Below, piece after piece: positions 43,745 through 52,813 of a stretch of 64,000 bases of DNA; position 1 is the stretch's first letter, and each line of letters starts with the position of its first letter. The stretch comes from MPNP01 sp965221445. Lineage in GTDB: Bacteria > Pseudomonadota > Alphaproteobacteria > Rhodobacterales > Rhodobacteraceae. The translations under genes and the position numbers were made by a program. Under the pieces are notes generated by a model. The model searched no databases and was not told the origin of the DNA. It saw only the letters and a list, made by a program, of their open reading frames with translations. The DNA lies in the NCBI GenBank assembly GCA_965221445.1, contig CBDCSF010000013.1, forward strand, positions 620,001 through 684,000, written 5' to 3'.

Positions 43745-44644
43745 TTAGTAATTCCAAGCGTTGTTTTCATAGATTTCCTCAAAATCGGCACGAATTACCT
43801 CTGAACCTAACTTCTCAAGAAACAAACGCTCATTATTTTCAGATTGTACAAACCATGTTTTCTTAAAATATTGGGGATTGTACCTATGCAGAAAAGCACG
43901 TTCAAGAAAGAGCCATCTAAGAAAGGTTTCGTCTTTATTAAAACCAAATCCAATCATTATGATCGGACAAAAAAAGAAAATTTGTAACCAGGTTCGTTTT
44001 CCCTCCCAAGCTTCGTACATCGTATATAAACCAGTATTTTGTGTATATATAAAATTCTCCCTAACATTCCGGACCGAACCCATATAGTGCCGCAATCCAG
44101 CGCGGATACTTTTACGTAAGCGAATAGTTCCATGTGCGTGCCAAATCGCGAAACTAGTTCTAGGGTCTTCAATTTTCTGTGTTGAGAAATAGGAATCCCA
44201 AGGAAAAACAGGACGATGACGGTTCCCATGTTTGTAAAATTCTGCCTTAATCGCACAAGAAAGGTTTTCGTCATAATTTACAGTAATGATCGGCATCTTG
44301 TTTCTCTCAGCCCACTTCACAATTCTTTTGTGATGATCGGAAGGTTGCCAAGACCTCAACACATCACAAATTCTGATCTGTAAGTCCTCTCGAGACCTTT
44401 CTTTCAGATTGGAAGGGCTTTGGATATTACTCGTATGGTGATCAATTATGTCGTATTTTTCGGTGTTTGATAAATCTCTAGCTTCCATCATCCTTTTAGT
44501 TAGATCACAATCAGGAGAGAGATCACCAAGTAGATCTTCCCAAGAGGGGTGACTTTTATTATTATGTCGGTTTATTCCATTACTAATCAGAAGTACAGGT
44601 TTTTCGTCATTAAGTATTCGCTCTAATTCATTATAGCTCTTCAC
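43745..44644 (-). CDS. SIR2-like domain protein
   Basis: 299 residues, soluble. The N-terminal PVLLISNGINRHNNKSHPSWEDLL aligns with the Rossmann GAG-like start of SIR2 and SIR2-like proteins (where the family often has GxG). PIITVNYDENL is the TNYD-like motif, IWHAHGTIRLRKSIRAGLRHY carries the HG that follows, and IIMIGFGFNKDETFLRWLFLERA is the GxGxxD end. SIR2-like domains in bacterial defence systems degrade NAD+. The gene stands alone in an island between mobile-element fragments and a two-gene module. The function is inferred from family only. The region around it is AT-rich, unlike the GC-rich elements just before. Confidence 0.7.
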   Translation of the reverse strand: MKSYNELERILNDEKPVLLISNGINRHNNKSHPSWEDLLGDLSPDCDLTKRMMEARDLSNTEKYDIIDHHTSNIQSPSNLKERSREDLQIRICDVLRSWQPSDHHKRIVKWAERNKMPIITVNYDENLSCAIKAEFYKHGNRHRPVFPWDSYFSTQKIEDPRTSFAIWHAHGTIRLRKSIRAGLRHYMGSVRNVRENFIYTQNTGLYTMYEAWEGKRTWLQIFFFCPIIMIGFGFNKDETFLRWLFLERAFLHRYNPQYFKKTWFVQSENNERLFLEKLGSEVIRADFEEIYENNAWNY

Positions 44645-45142
44645 AGTACGAATCCTCTAGTGAAATACTTTGTGTTTTTGACTATATAGCTTGTTATGAA
44701 AAATAGTTGTAGAGCTTTAACATTAAGGGATAATTCGTGTAATTGGAATAAAAATGACCCACCTCTTAGTGGTCAAAATAACGCTTCTAAATTTCAATAG
44801 ATCTAAGTAAATGGAAAAACTAAATTCCCATAATTAATTGGACAGAGGGTTTTCTACTTGAAAGGTACAGTATATTTAAGAAATTAAGATGAAGGTTAAA
44901 TAATTGAATGCAGTATAGTTTCATGTGAAGTAATAATGGGAATCCAACCCAAAATTATTAGGATTGAATAACGCTTTAGTTTCACTTCATTGGAGGACGG
45001 ATTTGAAATGAAAATTGGACTATCTAGCATAAAACCCATCAAATAGTTGAAAAATGGAGGCAAAACAGCAAACTTGAAAATTTAGTTTGTTTTTCTACAC
45101 CTTTTACCGTTTCGTCCCCTGATGAATTTAAGAAGAAATAAT
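44645..45142. other. Intergenic stretch, no gene seen
   Basis: About 500 AT-rich bases between the divergent SIR2-like gene and the two-gene module. It must hold both promoters. I saw no long open frame and no strong repeat. Confidence 0.5.
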
Positions 45143-45784
45143 ATGTCACTAGATATTCCAGTACAAAACACCCCGAACACACTTTTATCCGCCCGTGAAA
45201 GCCATTTTCATGCTGATTTTGAGAGAAGAAAAGCAAGAGGGTATTCGGAATTTGAAACTTACAAAGATAAACCCTTAAAAAATTTCACAAAAAACGGATA
45301 TTCGAGATTCTATAATCAAAAAAACTTAAAACCATTACAAACTGATGATCAAGGTATTTTAATCCCTTCTCAACAAGTAAAGCCAAATTTAAATTCACAT
45401 GAAAGAGAGTTGGATTATTATAATGATAAATTTAAGGAACTTATGAGTTGGGCCGGAAAACCAAACTGGGATAACGAAGGTGCCGATCGTGTTGAAATAA
45501 AAACATATAAATTTGCTATGAAAATTGTCGGCAAAATAATTAAGAAGGTTACTTACAACCCAGAAATAGCTCCAGATCCAGATGGTAGAATTGATTTCAA
45601 TTGGCATCTTGACGACGGAACAATGTTTACAATTAGTGTAGGAAATAAGAGAGATTTAGTTATTTCGGGTTTGAGATATGGGAAATCAGAATTATCTGGT
45701 ATGCAGGTATGGGAAATTGAAGGCAAAAACTATTCACTGCTTGAGTGTGGTCTGGATTGGTTCAACGAAGTACAGGGTGAATGA
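45143..45784 (+). CDS. Uncharacterised protein, first gene of an overlapping pair
   Basis: 213 residues from the Met at 45143, preferred over one seven codons earlier because AAGAAG precedes it at a suitable distance. The first 90 residues are polar and look disordered. The ordered part begins about LMSWAGKPNWDNEGADRVEIKTYKFAMKIV, then APDPDGRIDFNWHLDDGTMFTISV and GLRYGKSELSG. I recall similar proteins (NWDGEGA and PTPDGGIDLEWH-like motifs) in many genomes, always followed by a small gene like the next one. The function is unknown. It overlaps the next gene by four bases. Confidence 0.75.
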   Translation: MSLDIPVQNTPNTLLSARESHFHADFERRKARGYSEFETYKDKPLKNFTKNGYSRFYNQKNLKPLQTDDQGILIPSQQVKPNLNSHERELDYYNDKFKELMSWAGKPNWDNEGADRVEIKTYKFAMKIVGKIIKKVTYNPEIAPDPDGRIDFNWHLDDGTMFTISVGNKRDLVISGLRYGKSELSGMQVWEIEGKNYSLLECGLDWFNEVQGE

Positions 45785-46155
45785 CAAAAAAACGGGGGAA
45801 TTTATTTGCCAGATTTGTCGTTGATAACAGTAAAATTAATGAGAAAAGGGTTCATTTTACAGCATTTCAACCACCAAGGAATTTGGAACTATCTGTCCAT
45901 ACGATTGATAGTTTGGACCACAAAGCAATTGTTGATATTGGACAATATGTTGCTGAAAAGAGAGAAAAAAATCTAAAAGGGTGGGCAAGGACCAAAAGAT
46001 CAACAATATATGAGGTGGAATTAGAAGTAGTAATTGACAATAAACCTATACTTGGTCATGCCAAAATAATTGGTTGGCCGGATGATGTACAAACTCGGAA
46101 AAATAAGATGAAACATTTGGCTGCAAGGAGCCAACCCGTTTTGAAATTAGATTAA
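45781..46155 (+). CDS. Uncharacterised protein, second gene of an overlapping pair
   Basis: 124 residues, basic, no signal or membrane span. ENKRVHFTAFQPPRNLELSVHTIDSL-type start, DIGQYVAEKREKNLKGWA, then an ELEVVIDNKPILGHAKIIGWPDDVQTRKNKMKHLAARSQP end. The HAKIIGWP and KMKHLAA motifs match small proteins that accompany the preceding gene's family in other genomes (from memory). The start overlaps the first gene by ATGA, so the two are translated together. A toxin-antitoxin-like or defence role is conceivable but unproven. It converges with the dehalogenase gene. Confidence 0.75.
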   Translation: MTKKRGNLFARFVVDNSKINEKRVHFTAFQPPRNLELSVHTIDSLDHKAIVDIGQYVAEKREKNLKGWARTKRSTIYEVELEVVIDNKPILGHAKIIGWPDDVQTRKNKMKHLAARSQPVLKLD

Positions 46156-46186
46156 ACCCCAGATTTATTTCTCTTAATCATAATAA

Positions 46187-49100
46187 TCACAGATCAATGA
46201 TGATGGTTTCACCCTTTGAAGCTGCCCTTGAACAGCACAGGAGCATTTTTTCATTCCTTTCCTTCTCGGATAAGACATAGTCCCTGTGATCAACATTTCC
46301 TTCAAGGAAGTTCACATGGCAGACACCACAAATACCATCTGAACATTTTGTATCAACAATAATCCCCTTTTTTGCCAAAGCTTCCAGAGCACTCTCTTCC
46401 GACGATACTGGAACAATCATTGACCGTCTAGCCAGATTAAGCTTAAAGGGATGGTCTTCTCTCTCCGGTGGTTCAGGAACCACAAAAAACTCTTGGGCAA
46501 AACTATCTTCGGGCCATCCCTTTTGTGTTGCTTCACCGGTCACAGCACTCATATACCGTTCACTTCCACATACATAAAGCCGGAACCCCTGTTGATAAGA
46601 AGGAATGATTTTGTCCAACTGAATTCGTGCCTTTAGATCGGAAAAGTAATATTGCACGGATGTTGCCCATTCCACCTGTTTCAACTCATGGGAAAACGCA
46701 TATTTTTCATGGCTTCTTGTACTGTAATGTAATTTGAATGATTTACCCAAGCGATTTAATTCATGAGCCATGGCAATTAAGGGAGTAACACCAATTCCAC
46801 CGGCCATCAGGAAATAGTGGTGACCATTATGATCAAGTTGAAAATGGTTTCTCGGAAGTGAAATATGGGTCTTTCGACCCTCTCTGAAAATCCGGTACAT
46901 GAGGTTGGATCCACCCCTACCCTCGGCTTCATTTTGTACGCCCAGAACATACTTGGAATTATCCTCTGGGTCTCCTGCCAACGAAAACTGTCTTTGAAAT
47001 TCGGGAGCAATGACCACATCAACGTGTGATCCGGCAGTAAACTCTGGAAGATCACCTCCATCCCTTCTGGTCAACTCGACCTTGAACTGTTCCTCGGAAT
47101 AATCCTCTCTTGCGTTCACCTTTACCTGAATTACAGGTGGATCTCCATCCATGGTTGGTGGTTGAGGTACCAAATCCTGGGTATCGCCTTTTTCCAAACG
47201 TTTCCGGTATTCCTCGGGTGTCAGGAGTTGTTTATACCTCAGTATACCATCTTCCCGGTTCAGGGGATGGACTATGGGATATGGTTGGGGCATTTCATCT
47301 GCAGGATAAACGGCCAGGGTCTGATCTTCATATTTCAAGTCCAGATCCTTATTTAATCCTCTTTCATTTGTCGCCTTGGCCATGATGTATTGCCCAGTTT
47401 CACGATCAAGTTCAATATCCCACCACCATTTCTTGATCGGGTTTATATCCCCCCTCCCCACATAATCGTCCAGCTTGGCCAAGGGCTTGGCGAGTAGGGG
47501 TATATTTGTAGCAGCCCATCTGAAGGGAGCTTCAGCAAAAAGCCCCTCAAGATTCCAAGGACAGGTTTTCATGCATCGACCGCACATTCCACCTGCAGAA
47601 TTGGTTAACCTATATCTGGTACATTTTTCGGCATCAGATTTCCATATTTCATACCCATTGTACATAAGTTTTGGCCCTGCAGTAATGGCTCCTGAAGGAC
47701 ATTCTCTTGCACATTTGTTACAGGATTCACAAAACCTCTGAAGGCCAAAATCTATTGGTTTGTCATGTATCATCGGCATTGAAGTTGTCACTGCTCCAGC
47801 TTTTAGCCTCGGCCCTAAAAAGGGGTTTAAAATGACTTCCCCGATTCGACTTACTTCTCCCAATCCCGAAAGCAGTAATAATGGTGGTTGCATGACCTCG
47901 CTATCCAATACCGAATGAACCCTGGCTGAATACCCAAGCCTCCGGATTTGTTCAGCAATTACCCCACCTATCAAGGAAAACCTTAGGTACGCCCGCATGG
48001 ATTGAGCGACAGAAATCCAATCATCTCCCGATGCACCTTCCATAGTGTCATAGCCTTGATCGAATAGCATAGAGATGGCATTTTGATGGTAGGGTTTGAG
48101 CTCATTTCCACCAGAATCATGAGAGTAATAGGCCCAATCAGGTGCCCGAGACAATCCAACTGCATCTGTTGACAAGTAATAGCAGGCTGCCTTGATGTTG
48201 TCAGCATTTACCTCGGGTCTTTTGGTGTTTCCACTGACAGGACCTCTTTCTTCTCCAAATTGAAGTAACAATAGTGCACCCAAAGCCCTTCTGGCACATG
48301 CTCCAATCGGACTTTTCATAACGTAGAAACCGCCTTTGGCAGCTTCTTGCACTGATTTACCCATATCACCAAACAATGCCCTGGCAAAAAAATCGGCTCT
48401 TTTGGGAAACCTTGGTACCCTGTCTTCATCGATTAGGGTCGTCGGGTCCTCAACTCTCTTTAAATTCTCAAAAGGGTGTGGACCAAGTCTAAATTCCCTA
48501 TCCCTGTAAGGTAAAGCTGTGCCCTTGCTTTTCCCGGTACCAACCCCTAGTTTCCATGCTAGTTTGCTACTTTGTTCTACCTGACCATTGTCATTATCAC
48601 AAAGGGGAGAATCGGGATGAAGTTCCAAATCCGTGGTTACCGCTGCAAGGCCAAATTTGTCATCTACAAACGGGCTGACTAATTTGCCATTCCTGGCAAT
48701 ACAGAGTCCCGAAGAGACTGCTAACCTGTTTAGATCAACCTCAGTAGTAGTTAAAGTGTGACTGCGTGCTGAATACCCAAGCAAACGAAGATAATTGGCT
48801 AAAACAACAGAAACATTAGCCGTTAATAAGGCACCTCTTTCCCTTTGAGTTCCTATAATCCAATCTGTTCCCCTTTCTTTCGGTGTCGGTTCACGCGTAT
48901 ACTCAATCAGGAATACCAACGCAAATTTGTGGTTGGTTATATCTTCGTATTGTTTTTTTGTTGCCTCAAGAATATCAGCATAAATCGCATCAACACCGGC
49001 GGCATAGGTAGTTGGCTGGCCTTCCTCCAATTCTGTACGGATTCCAGCAATCATGGGATTCCTGATGGGAACTGCCAGGTGGTGTGAACTATTTAGTTGG

Positions 49101-49402
49101 GTTATACCGACCATTGAGGCATCAAAATAATAGCTGGCAGCTTTAAAATGGTTTGATCTTTCCATGAGATCTTCTGGAATCTCTGCTTTACCAGCATTAA
49201 TGCTTCCATCCCTGACCGTGTCCATCAGGGCCAAAAATCTGGCCATAGCATGGGAAATAGATTCTGGATTTTTGGAATTGAATTCGAGAGGAGACATCTC
49301 GGGAACCAATGATAGATCTGGCTCAGTGTTTGTTCGTTTTAACGTCTCCAAGGGGAAGGGCCCCAAATGGAATGGTCTATTTCGGTTAGAGAACAACCTC
49401 AT
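46187..49402 (-). CDS. Catabolic reductive dehalogenase fused to its own ferredoxin-NAD(P)H reductase
   Basis: 1071 residues. The N-terminal two-thirds is an RdhA-type cobalamin protein (FHLGPFPLETLKRT near the start; a second FRLGPHPFENLKRVE at about 296). Two [4Fe-4S] motifs follow: CESCNKCARECP at about 557 and C-(x)n-MCGRCMKTCPW at about 590-611. The C-terminal third is a reductase: a flavin domain from about 757 (with RQFSLAGDPEDNS), an NAD(P)H domain (AGGIGVTPLIAMAHEL), and a plant-type [2Fe-2S] end (CSDGICGVC, then CCSRA). This is the architecture of self-sufficient, oxygen-tolerant catabolic dehalogenases (BhbA of Comamonas, NpRdhA relatives). It would remove halogen from an aromatic substrate using NADPH. 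No Tat signal or RdhB anchor is seen. cobT and cobS lie nearby, fitting a B12 need. Confidence 0.88.
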   Translation of the reverse strand: MRLFSNRNRPFHLGPFPLETLKRTNTEPDLSLVPEMSPLEFNSKNPESISHAMARFLALMDTVRDGSINAGKAEIPEDLMERSNHFKAASYYFDASMVGITQLNSSHHLAVPIRNPMIAGIRTELEEGQPTTYAAGVDAIYADILEATKKQYEDITNHKFALVFLIEYTREPTPKERGTDWIIGTQRERGALLTANVSVVLANYLRLLGYSARSHTLTTTEVDLNRLAVSSGLCIARNGKLVSPFVDDKFGLAAVTTDLELHPDSPLCDNDNGQVEQSSKLAWKLGVGTGKSKGTALPYRDREFRLGPHPFENLKRVEDPTTLIDEDRVPRFPKRADFFARALFGDMGKSVQEAAKGGFYVMKSPIGACARRALGALLLLQFGEERGPVSGNTKRPEVNADNIKAACYYLSTDAVGLSRAPDWAYYSHDSGGNELKPYHQNAISMLFDQGYDTMEGASGDDWISVAQSMRAYLRFSLIGGVIAEQIRRLGYSARVHSVLDSEVMQPPLLLLSGLGEVSRIGEVILNPFLGPRLKAGAVTTSMPMIHDKPIDFGLQRFCESCNKCARECPSGAITAGPKLMYNGYEIWKSDAEKCTRYRLTNSAGGMCGRCMKTCPWNLEGLFAEAPFRWAATNIPLLAKPLAKLDDYVGRGDINPIKKWWWDIELDRETGQYIMAKATNERGLNKDLDLKYEDQTLAVYPADEMPQPYPIVHPLNREDGILRYKQLLTPEEYRKRLEKGDTQDLVPQPPTMDGDPPVIQVKVNAREDYSEEQFKVELTRRDGGDLPEFTAGSHVDVVIAPEFQRQFSLAGDPEDNSKYVLGVQNEAEGRGGSNLMYRIFREGRKTHISLPRNHFQLDHNGHHYFLMAGGIGVTPLIAMAHELNRLGKSFKLHYSTRSHEKYAFSHELKQVEWATSVQYYFSDLKARIQLDKIIPSYQQGFRLYVCGSERYMSAVTGEATQKGWPEDSFAQEFFVVPEPPEREDHPFKLNLARRSMIVPVSSEESALEALAKKGIIVDTKCSDGICGVCHVNFLEGNVDHRDYVLSEKERNEKMLLCCSRAASKGETIIIDL

Positions 49403-49660
49403 ACGTAGTAAATACCTTTGATGCTTTAATCATGTATTACGCTAGATTCACCTTATCAGATCAACAGTCTCGTTAAAATCAATTCCAAGAGAAATACTCC
49501 TTTTGCTCAGGTCATTGTACTGTTCATGAAAATTTTTTGAATTGTTTGACCGATTTGTAAATAATGTTGGATATCTAGCTTGATTTTTTTCTTAATATAA
49601 TGTTCACAATGCGCCAATCGACAAAGGTTGCAAATATACCCAAACCCAGAGATCCAAGGT

Positions 49661-51682
49661 ATGGATAATTTTCTTTTCCAGGCTACGATTTATCTTGCCG
49701 CAGCAGTAATTGCTGTACCTTTGGCAAAGAGATGGGGATTGGGGTCTGTTCTAGGGTACCTTATTGCCGGAATAATTATCGGCCAGATTAATCTCCTACT
49801 GGGCTCAAGTTTCTCGGACTTGCATGGAATAGCCGAATTTGGAATCATCATGCTTCTTTTTGTCATTGGATTGGAACTCGAACCCAAACAACTGTGGCAG
49901 TTACGAACGAAACTCCTCGGACTCGGCGGATTACAGATTGCACTAACCACTGTTGCATTGGCTCTGGCCTGTAAATTATTGGGGTACGGTACAGGTACAA
50001 GCATTGCGATCGGTCTGGCTTTTTCACTTTCATCGACTGCAATGGTGCTTCAAACCTTATCGGAGAAGGGTTTAACCCAGACTGAAGGAGGTCGATCTAC
50101 CCTCTCAGTTCTTCTTACACAGGATGTCGCTTTTATTCCGATGTTAATCGTTATTCCCCTGCTGGCAACCAATCCCAAAATTATCGTCAATACTGATTTA
50201 CACAGTCCCCATCCTCCAGCAGGTGAAGAAGGATTAGAAATTGCAATGACCCTGATTGAACAGCTTCCACCATGGGGAAGTGCAGGAATCACTTTGATCT
50301 CCATAGTTTTGGTTATTGCATTTGGGTATTTCGTTGTGAGACCGATGTTTCACTACATCAACTCATCAGGGTTAATCGAAATATCCACAGCAGCAACATT
50401 GTTTGTTGTGGTATTTGCTTCCCTGCTGATGACCCTTGTTGGTTTTTCTCCGGCTTTGGGTACCTTTTTGGCAGGTGTCGTTTTAGCTACCTCCGAATTT
50501 CGTCATGAAATGAGATCCCACATTGAACCCTTCAAAGGGTTGTTTCTTGGATTGTTCTTTATCACCGTCGGATCGGGGATCAACTTCCTAACTCTTTACC
50601 AAAACCTGTTTTTAATCCTGGTTTTGACCTTTGGGCTTATAGCTATCAAGGTAGGGATCCTCTACGCTGTTTCCCTGATTTTCAAAATTCGAGGCCGGGA
50701 TAAATGGTTATTTGTGCTTGGGTTAGCACAAGGGGGTGAATTCGCATTTATCCTATTGCAGTTCATGGCCCAGACCGAAGTTATAGTTCGAAGCGAAGAA
50801 AATATTTTCACATTGGTTGTAACCATGTCGATGGTTCTTACCCCCGCCTTGTTTATTGCTTATGAATATATCGCCAGGAAAAAAGGGATAGAAGGCGATC
50901 CTCTCGCAGACGAAATTCCTGAACAGGGTGAAATCATCATTGCCGGCGTGGGAAGATTTGGTGAAATTGTCAACGATATGGTTGCTGCCAATGGATATAA
51001 AACCACCGTATTGGATAGTAATTACCAAGTCATTAAACTGATGCGAGCCCTTGGCTATAAGGCCTTTCTAGGAGATCCTACCAGACCTGAACTAATCGAA
51101 TCAGCCGGTTTGGCAAATGCAGAAGTTCTGGTTGTTGCAATAGATAAAAAGGAAAACATTACCGAAATTGTTCAATATGCAAGAAGAAAACGACCTGAGC
51201 TGTTTATAATAGCGAGAGCAATAGACCGTCAGCATGTTTTTGAGCTGTACCAAGCAGGTGCAAGTCAAATTGTTAGGGAGACATTTGATAGTTCTCTAAG
51301 GGCTGGGAGATATGTGTTACAAAAAATGGGTATTCCCGAAGATGAAGCTCATATCCGAACTCGGGGATTCTTCAAATTCAATCGAAGAGCAACCAGGGAA
51401 TTGGCGGCAGTCTGGGACCCAGATATTCCGATTGATAAAAATCAAGCATTCCTAAACAAGATAAGAGATTTAAACAGGTCAATTGATTCCTCAATAGGTA
51501 TTCCGAAGGAAGACTTGCCCGTGAGTGAGAAAGCAATCGTTCAGGAGGAAAAGGAAACACAGTCTGAAAGTGATGAGATCCAGGAAACTGTGGATGAATC
51601 AATTAAAACACTTGAAGAAACTGAAACGACGCCAATAAAGGGCGAGGTGATTGATAAGGATGAATTTCCAAAATCAGGTTAG
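49661..51682 (+). CDS. Kef/CPA2-type cation:proton antiporter with TrkA-N domain
   Basis: About 673 residues from the ATG at 49661; a TTG eleven codons upstream is also in frame. It has twelve or so membrane spans (LGSVLGYLIAGIIIG at the start, EFGIIMLLFVIGLELEPKQLW, ALGTFLAGVVLATSEFRHEM and GLAQGGEFAFILLQFM), matching monovalent cation:proton antiporter-2. A cytoplasmic TrkA-N NAD-binding domain follows (EIIIAGVGRFGEIVNDMVAANG, about 437-550). The tail from about 620 is acidic and low in complexity. It exports K+ (or Na+) in exchange for H+, often gated by ligands. It diverges from the dehalogenase gene and converges with cobT. Confidence 0.92.
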   Translation: MDNFLFQATIYLAAAVIAVPLAKRWGLGSVLGYLIAGIIIGQINLLLGSSFSDLHGIAEFGIIMLLFVIGLELEPKQLWQLRTKLLGLGGLQIALTTVALALACKLLGYGTGTSIAIGLAFSLSSTAMVLQTLSEKGLTQTEGGRSTLSVLLTQDVAFIPMLIVIPLLATNPKIIVNTDLHSPHPPAGEEGLEIAMTLIEQLPPWGSAGITLISIVLVIAFGYFVVRPMFHYINSSGLIEISTAATLFVVVFASLLMTLVGFSPALGTFLAGVVLATSEFRHEMRSHIEPFKGLFLGLFFITVGSGINFLTLYQNLFLILVLTFGLIAIKVGILYAVSLIFKIRGRDKWLFVLGLAQGGEFAFILLQFMAQTEVIVRSEENIFTLVVTMSMVLTPALFIAYEYIARKKGIEGDPLADEIPEQGEIIIAGVGRFGEIVNDMVAANGYKTTVLDSNYQVIKLMRALGYKAFLGDPTRPELIESAGLANAEVLVVAIDKKENITEIVQYARRKRPELFIIARAIDRQHVFELYQAGASQIVRETFDSSLRAGRYVLQKMGIPEDEAHIRTRGFFKFNRRATRELAAVWDPDIPIDKNQAFLNKIRDLNRSIDSSIGIPKEDLPVSEKAIVQEEKETQSESDEIQETVDESIKTLEETETTPIKGEVIDKDEFPKSG

Positions 51683-51700
51683 GTAAGCCTGAAATCAGGT

Positions 51701-52741
51701 TCACTTCTTGTTTGCCACCATTGCTTCGGAAAAAGTAGCCATCCCTCCATAACATTTTACTGCTGCTCTGAGTATATGTGCTGCAACACCTGCCCCTGAC
51801 GCTTCCCCAAGCCTCATATCAAGTTCCAACAACGGTTTAAGGTTCAATTCGTTCAATAACTTCTTGTGAGCTTGCTCCGCAGAGCAATGACCAGCAATGA
51901 CATGATCTAATAATCGTGGGTCAATTTTGAATAATACTGCGGCGACTGAGGTACAAATAAATCCATCCAAAATAACCGGTATGGATTTAAGTCGTGCACT
52001 GAATATAGATCCTGCCAAAGCAGCCATTTCTCTACCCCCCAGGCATCTAAGGATCTCAAATGGAGAATCAAAAACCTCTCCATGACGATTTAAACCTTCC
52101 CTAATCACCATGGTCTTCTGCTTTAGTTGAGGCTCATTAATTCCTGTACCCTTGCCTACCCAATTTTCGGCTGTACCGTCAAATAGTGCTGCTGCAACGG
52201 CAGCCGCAGAGGTCGTATTACCAATACCCATCTCTCCGGGTATAAACAGGTCACAACCTTCGTGAATGGAATCAAACCCAATAAAAAAGGCTTTGGCAAA
52301 TTCATCCCGATTCATGGCTTCGTCACTGGTAAAATCCTTGGTAGGTTTATCCAATGCAATTGGGATGATTTTCAGTGTCGAAGGAAGAAGGTTTGCAAGT
52401 TGATTTATGGCTGCACCTCCATGCTCAAAGTTGGCAACCATCTGTTTGGTAACTTCAATGGGAAACGCCGAAACGCCATTACGTGCAACTCCATGGTTAC
52501 CAGCGAAAATAGCAATCAGGATGGAATCAATGTCCTTTTTATGAGCCCCCTTCCAGCCGGCATACCAAATGGCAAGTTCTTCTAACCTCCCCAATGAACC
52601 TGAAGGTTTGGTTAATTCCATATTCCTTTGTTCTGCTTCACGTGTGTAAATTGAATTTGGCTGTGGAAGAGATGCCACAGATTCCTGAATAAATTGTTCA
52701 TGGTTACGCCTGCTCGGATGTCTAGATAAATCCACATTCAT
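51701..52741 (-). CDS. cobT: Nicotinate-nucleotide-dimethylbenzimidazole phosphoribosyltransferase
   Basis: 346 residues, full length. It transfers phosphoribose from nicotinate mononucleotide to 5,6-dimethylbenzimidazole, making the lower ligand nucleotide of cobalamin. Family segments are KPSGSLGRLEELA near 46, AGNHGVARNGVSAFP, IPGEMGIGNTTSAAAVAAAL, and the catalytic-Glu region DMRLGEASGAGVAAHILRAAV close to the C-terminus. It is divergent from cobS with 72 bases between the starts, so they are likely controlled together. No cobalamin riboswitch fits in that gap. Confidence 0.95.
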   Translation of the reverse strand: MNVDLSRHPSRRNHEQFIQESVASLPQPNSIYTREAEQRNMELTKPSGSLGRLEELAIWYAGWKGAHKKDIDSILIAIFAGNHGVARNGVSAFPIEVTKQMVANFEHGGAAINQLANLLPSTLKIIPIALDKPTKDFTSDEAMNRDEFAKAFFIGFDSIHEGCDLFIPGEMGIGNTTSAAAVAAALFDGTAENWVGKGTGINEPQLKQKTMVIREGLNRHGEVFDSPFEILRCLGGREMAALAGSIFSARLKSIPVILDGFICTSVAAVLFKIDPRLLDHVIAGHCSAEQAHKKLLNELNLKPLLELDMRLGEASGAGVAAHILRAAVKCYGGMATFSEAMVANKK

Positions 52742-52813
52742 GTGTTAGTTACTCTACTGGTTGGATTAAATTGTGAATAAAAAAAATTAATTTCTTTTGA
52801 TTTATTCTCTATA

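Noticed and set aside
49403..49660. FNR/CRP-like site (TTGATCTGATAA) upstream of the dehalogenase
   Set aside because: Not a symmetric TTGAT-N4-ATCAA site. A match of this quality is expected by chance in AT-rich DNA.
51688..51699. CCTGAAATCAGG after the antiporter gene, possible terminator
   Set aside because: Only a five-base stem and no T-run.
52742..52813. Cobalamin riboswitch between cobT and cobS
   Set aside because: The 72-base gap is far too short for a B12 riboswitch, and no B12-box-like sequence was seen.
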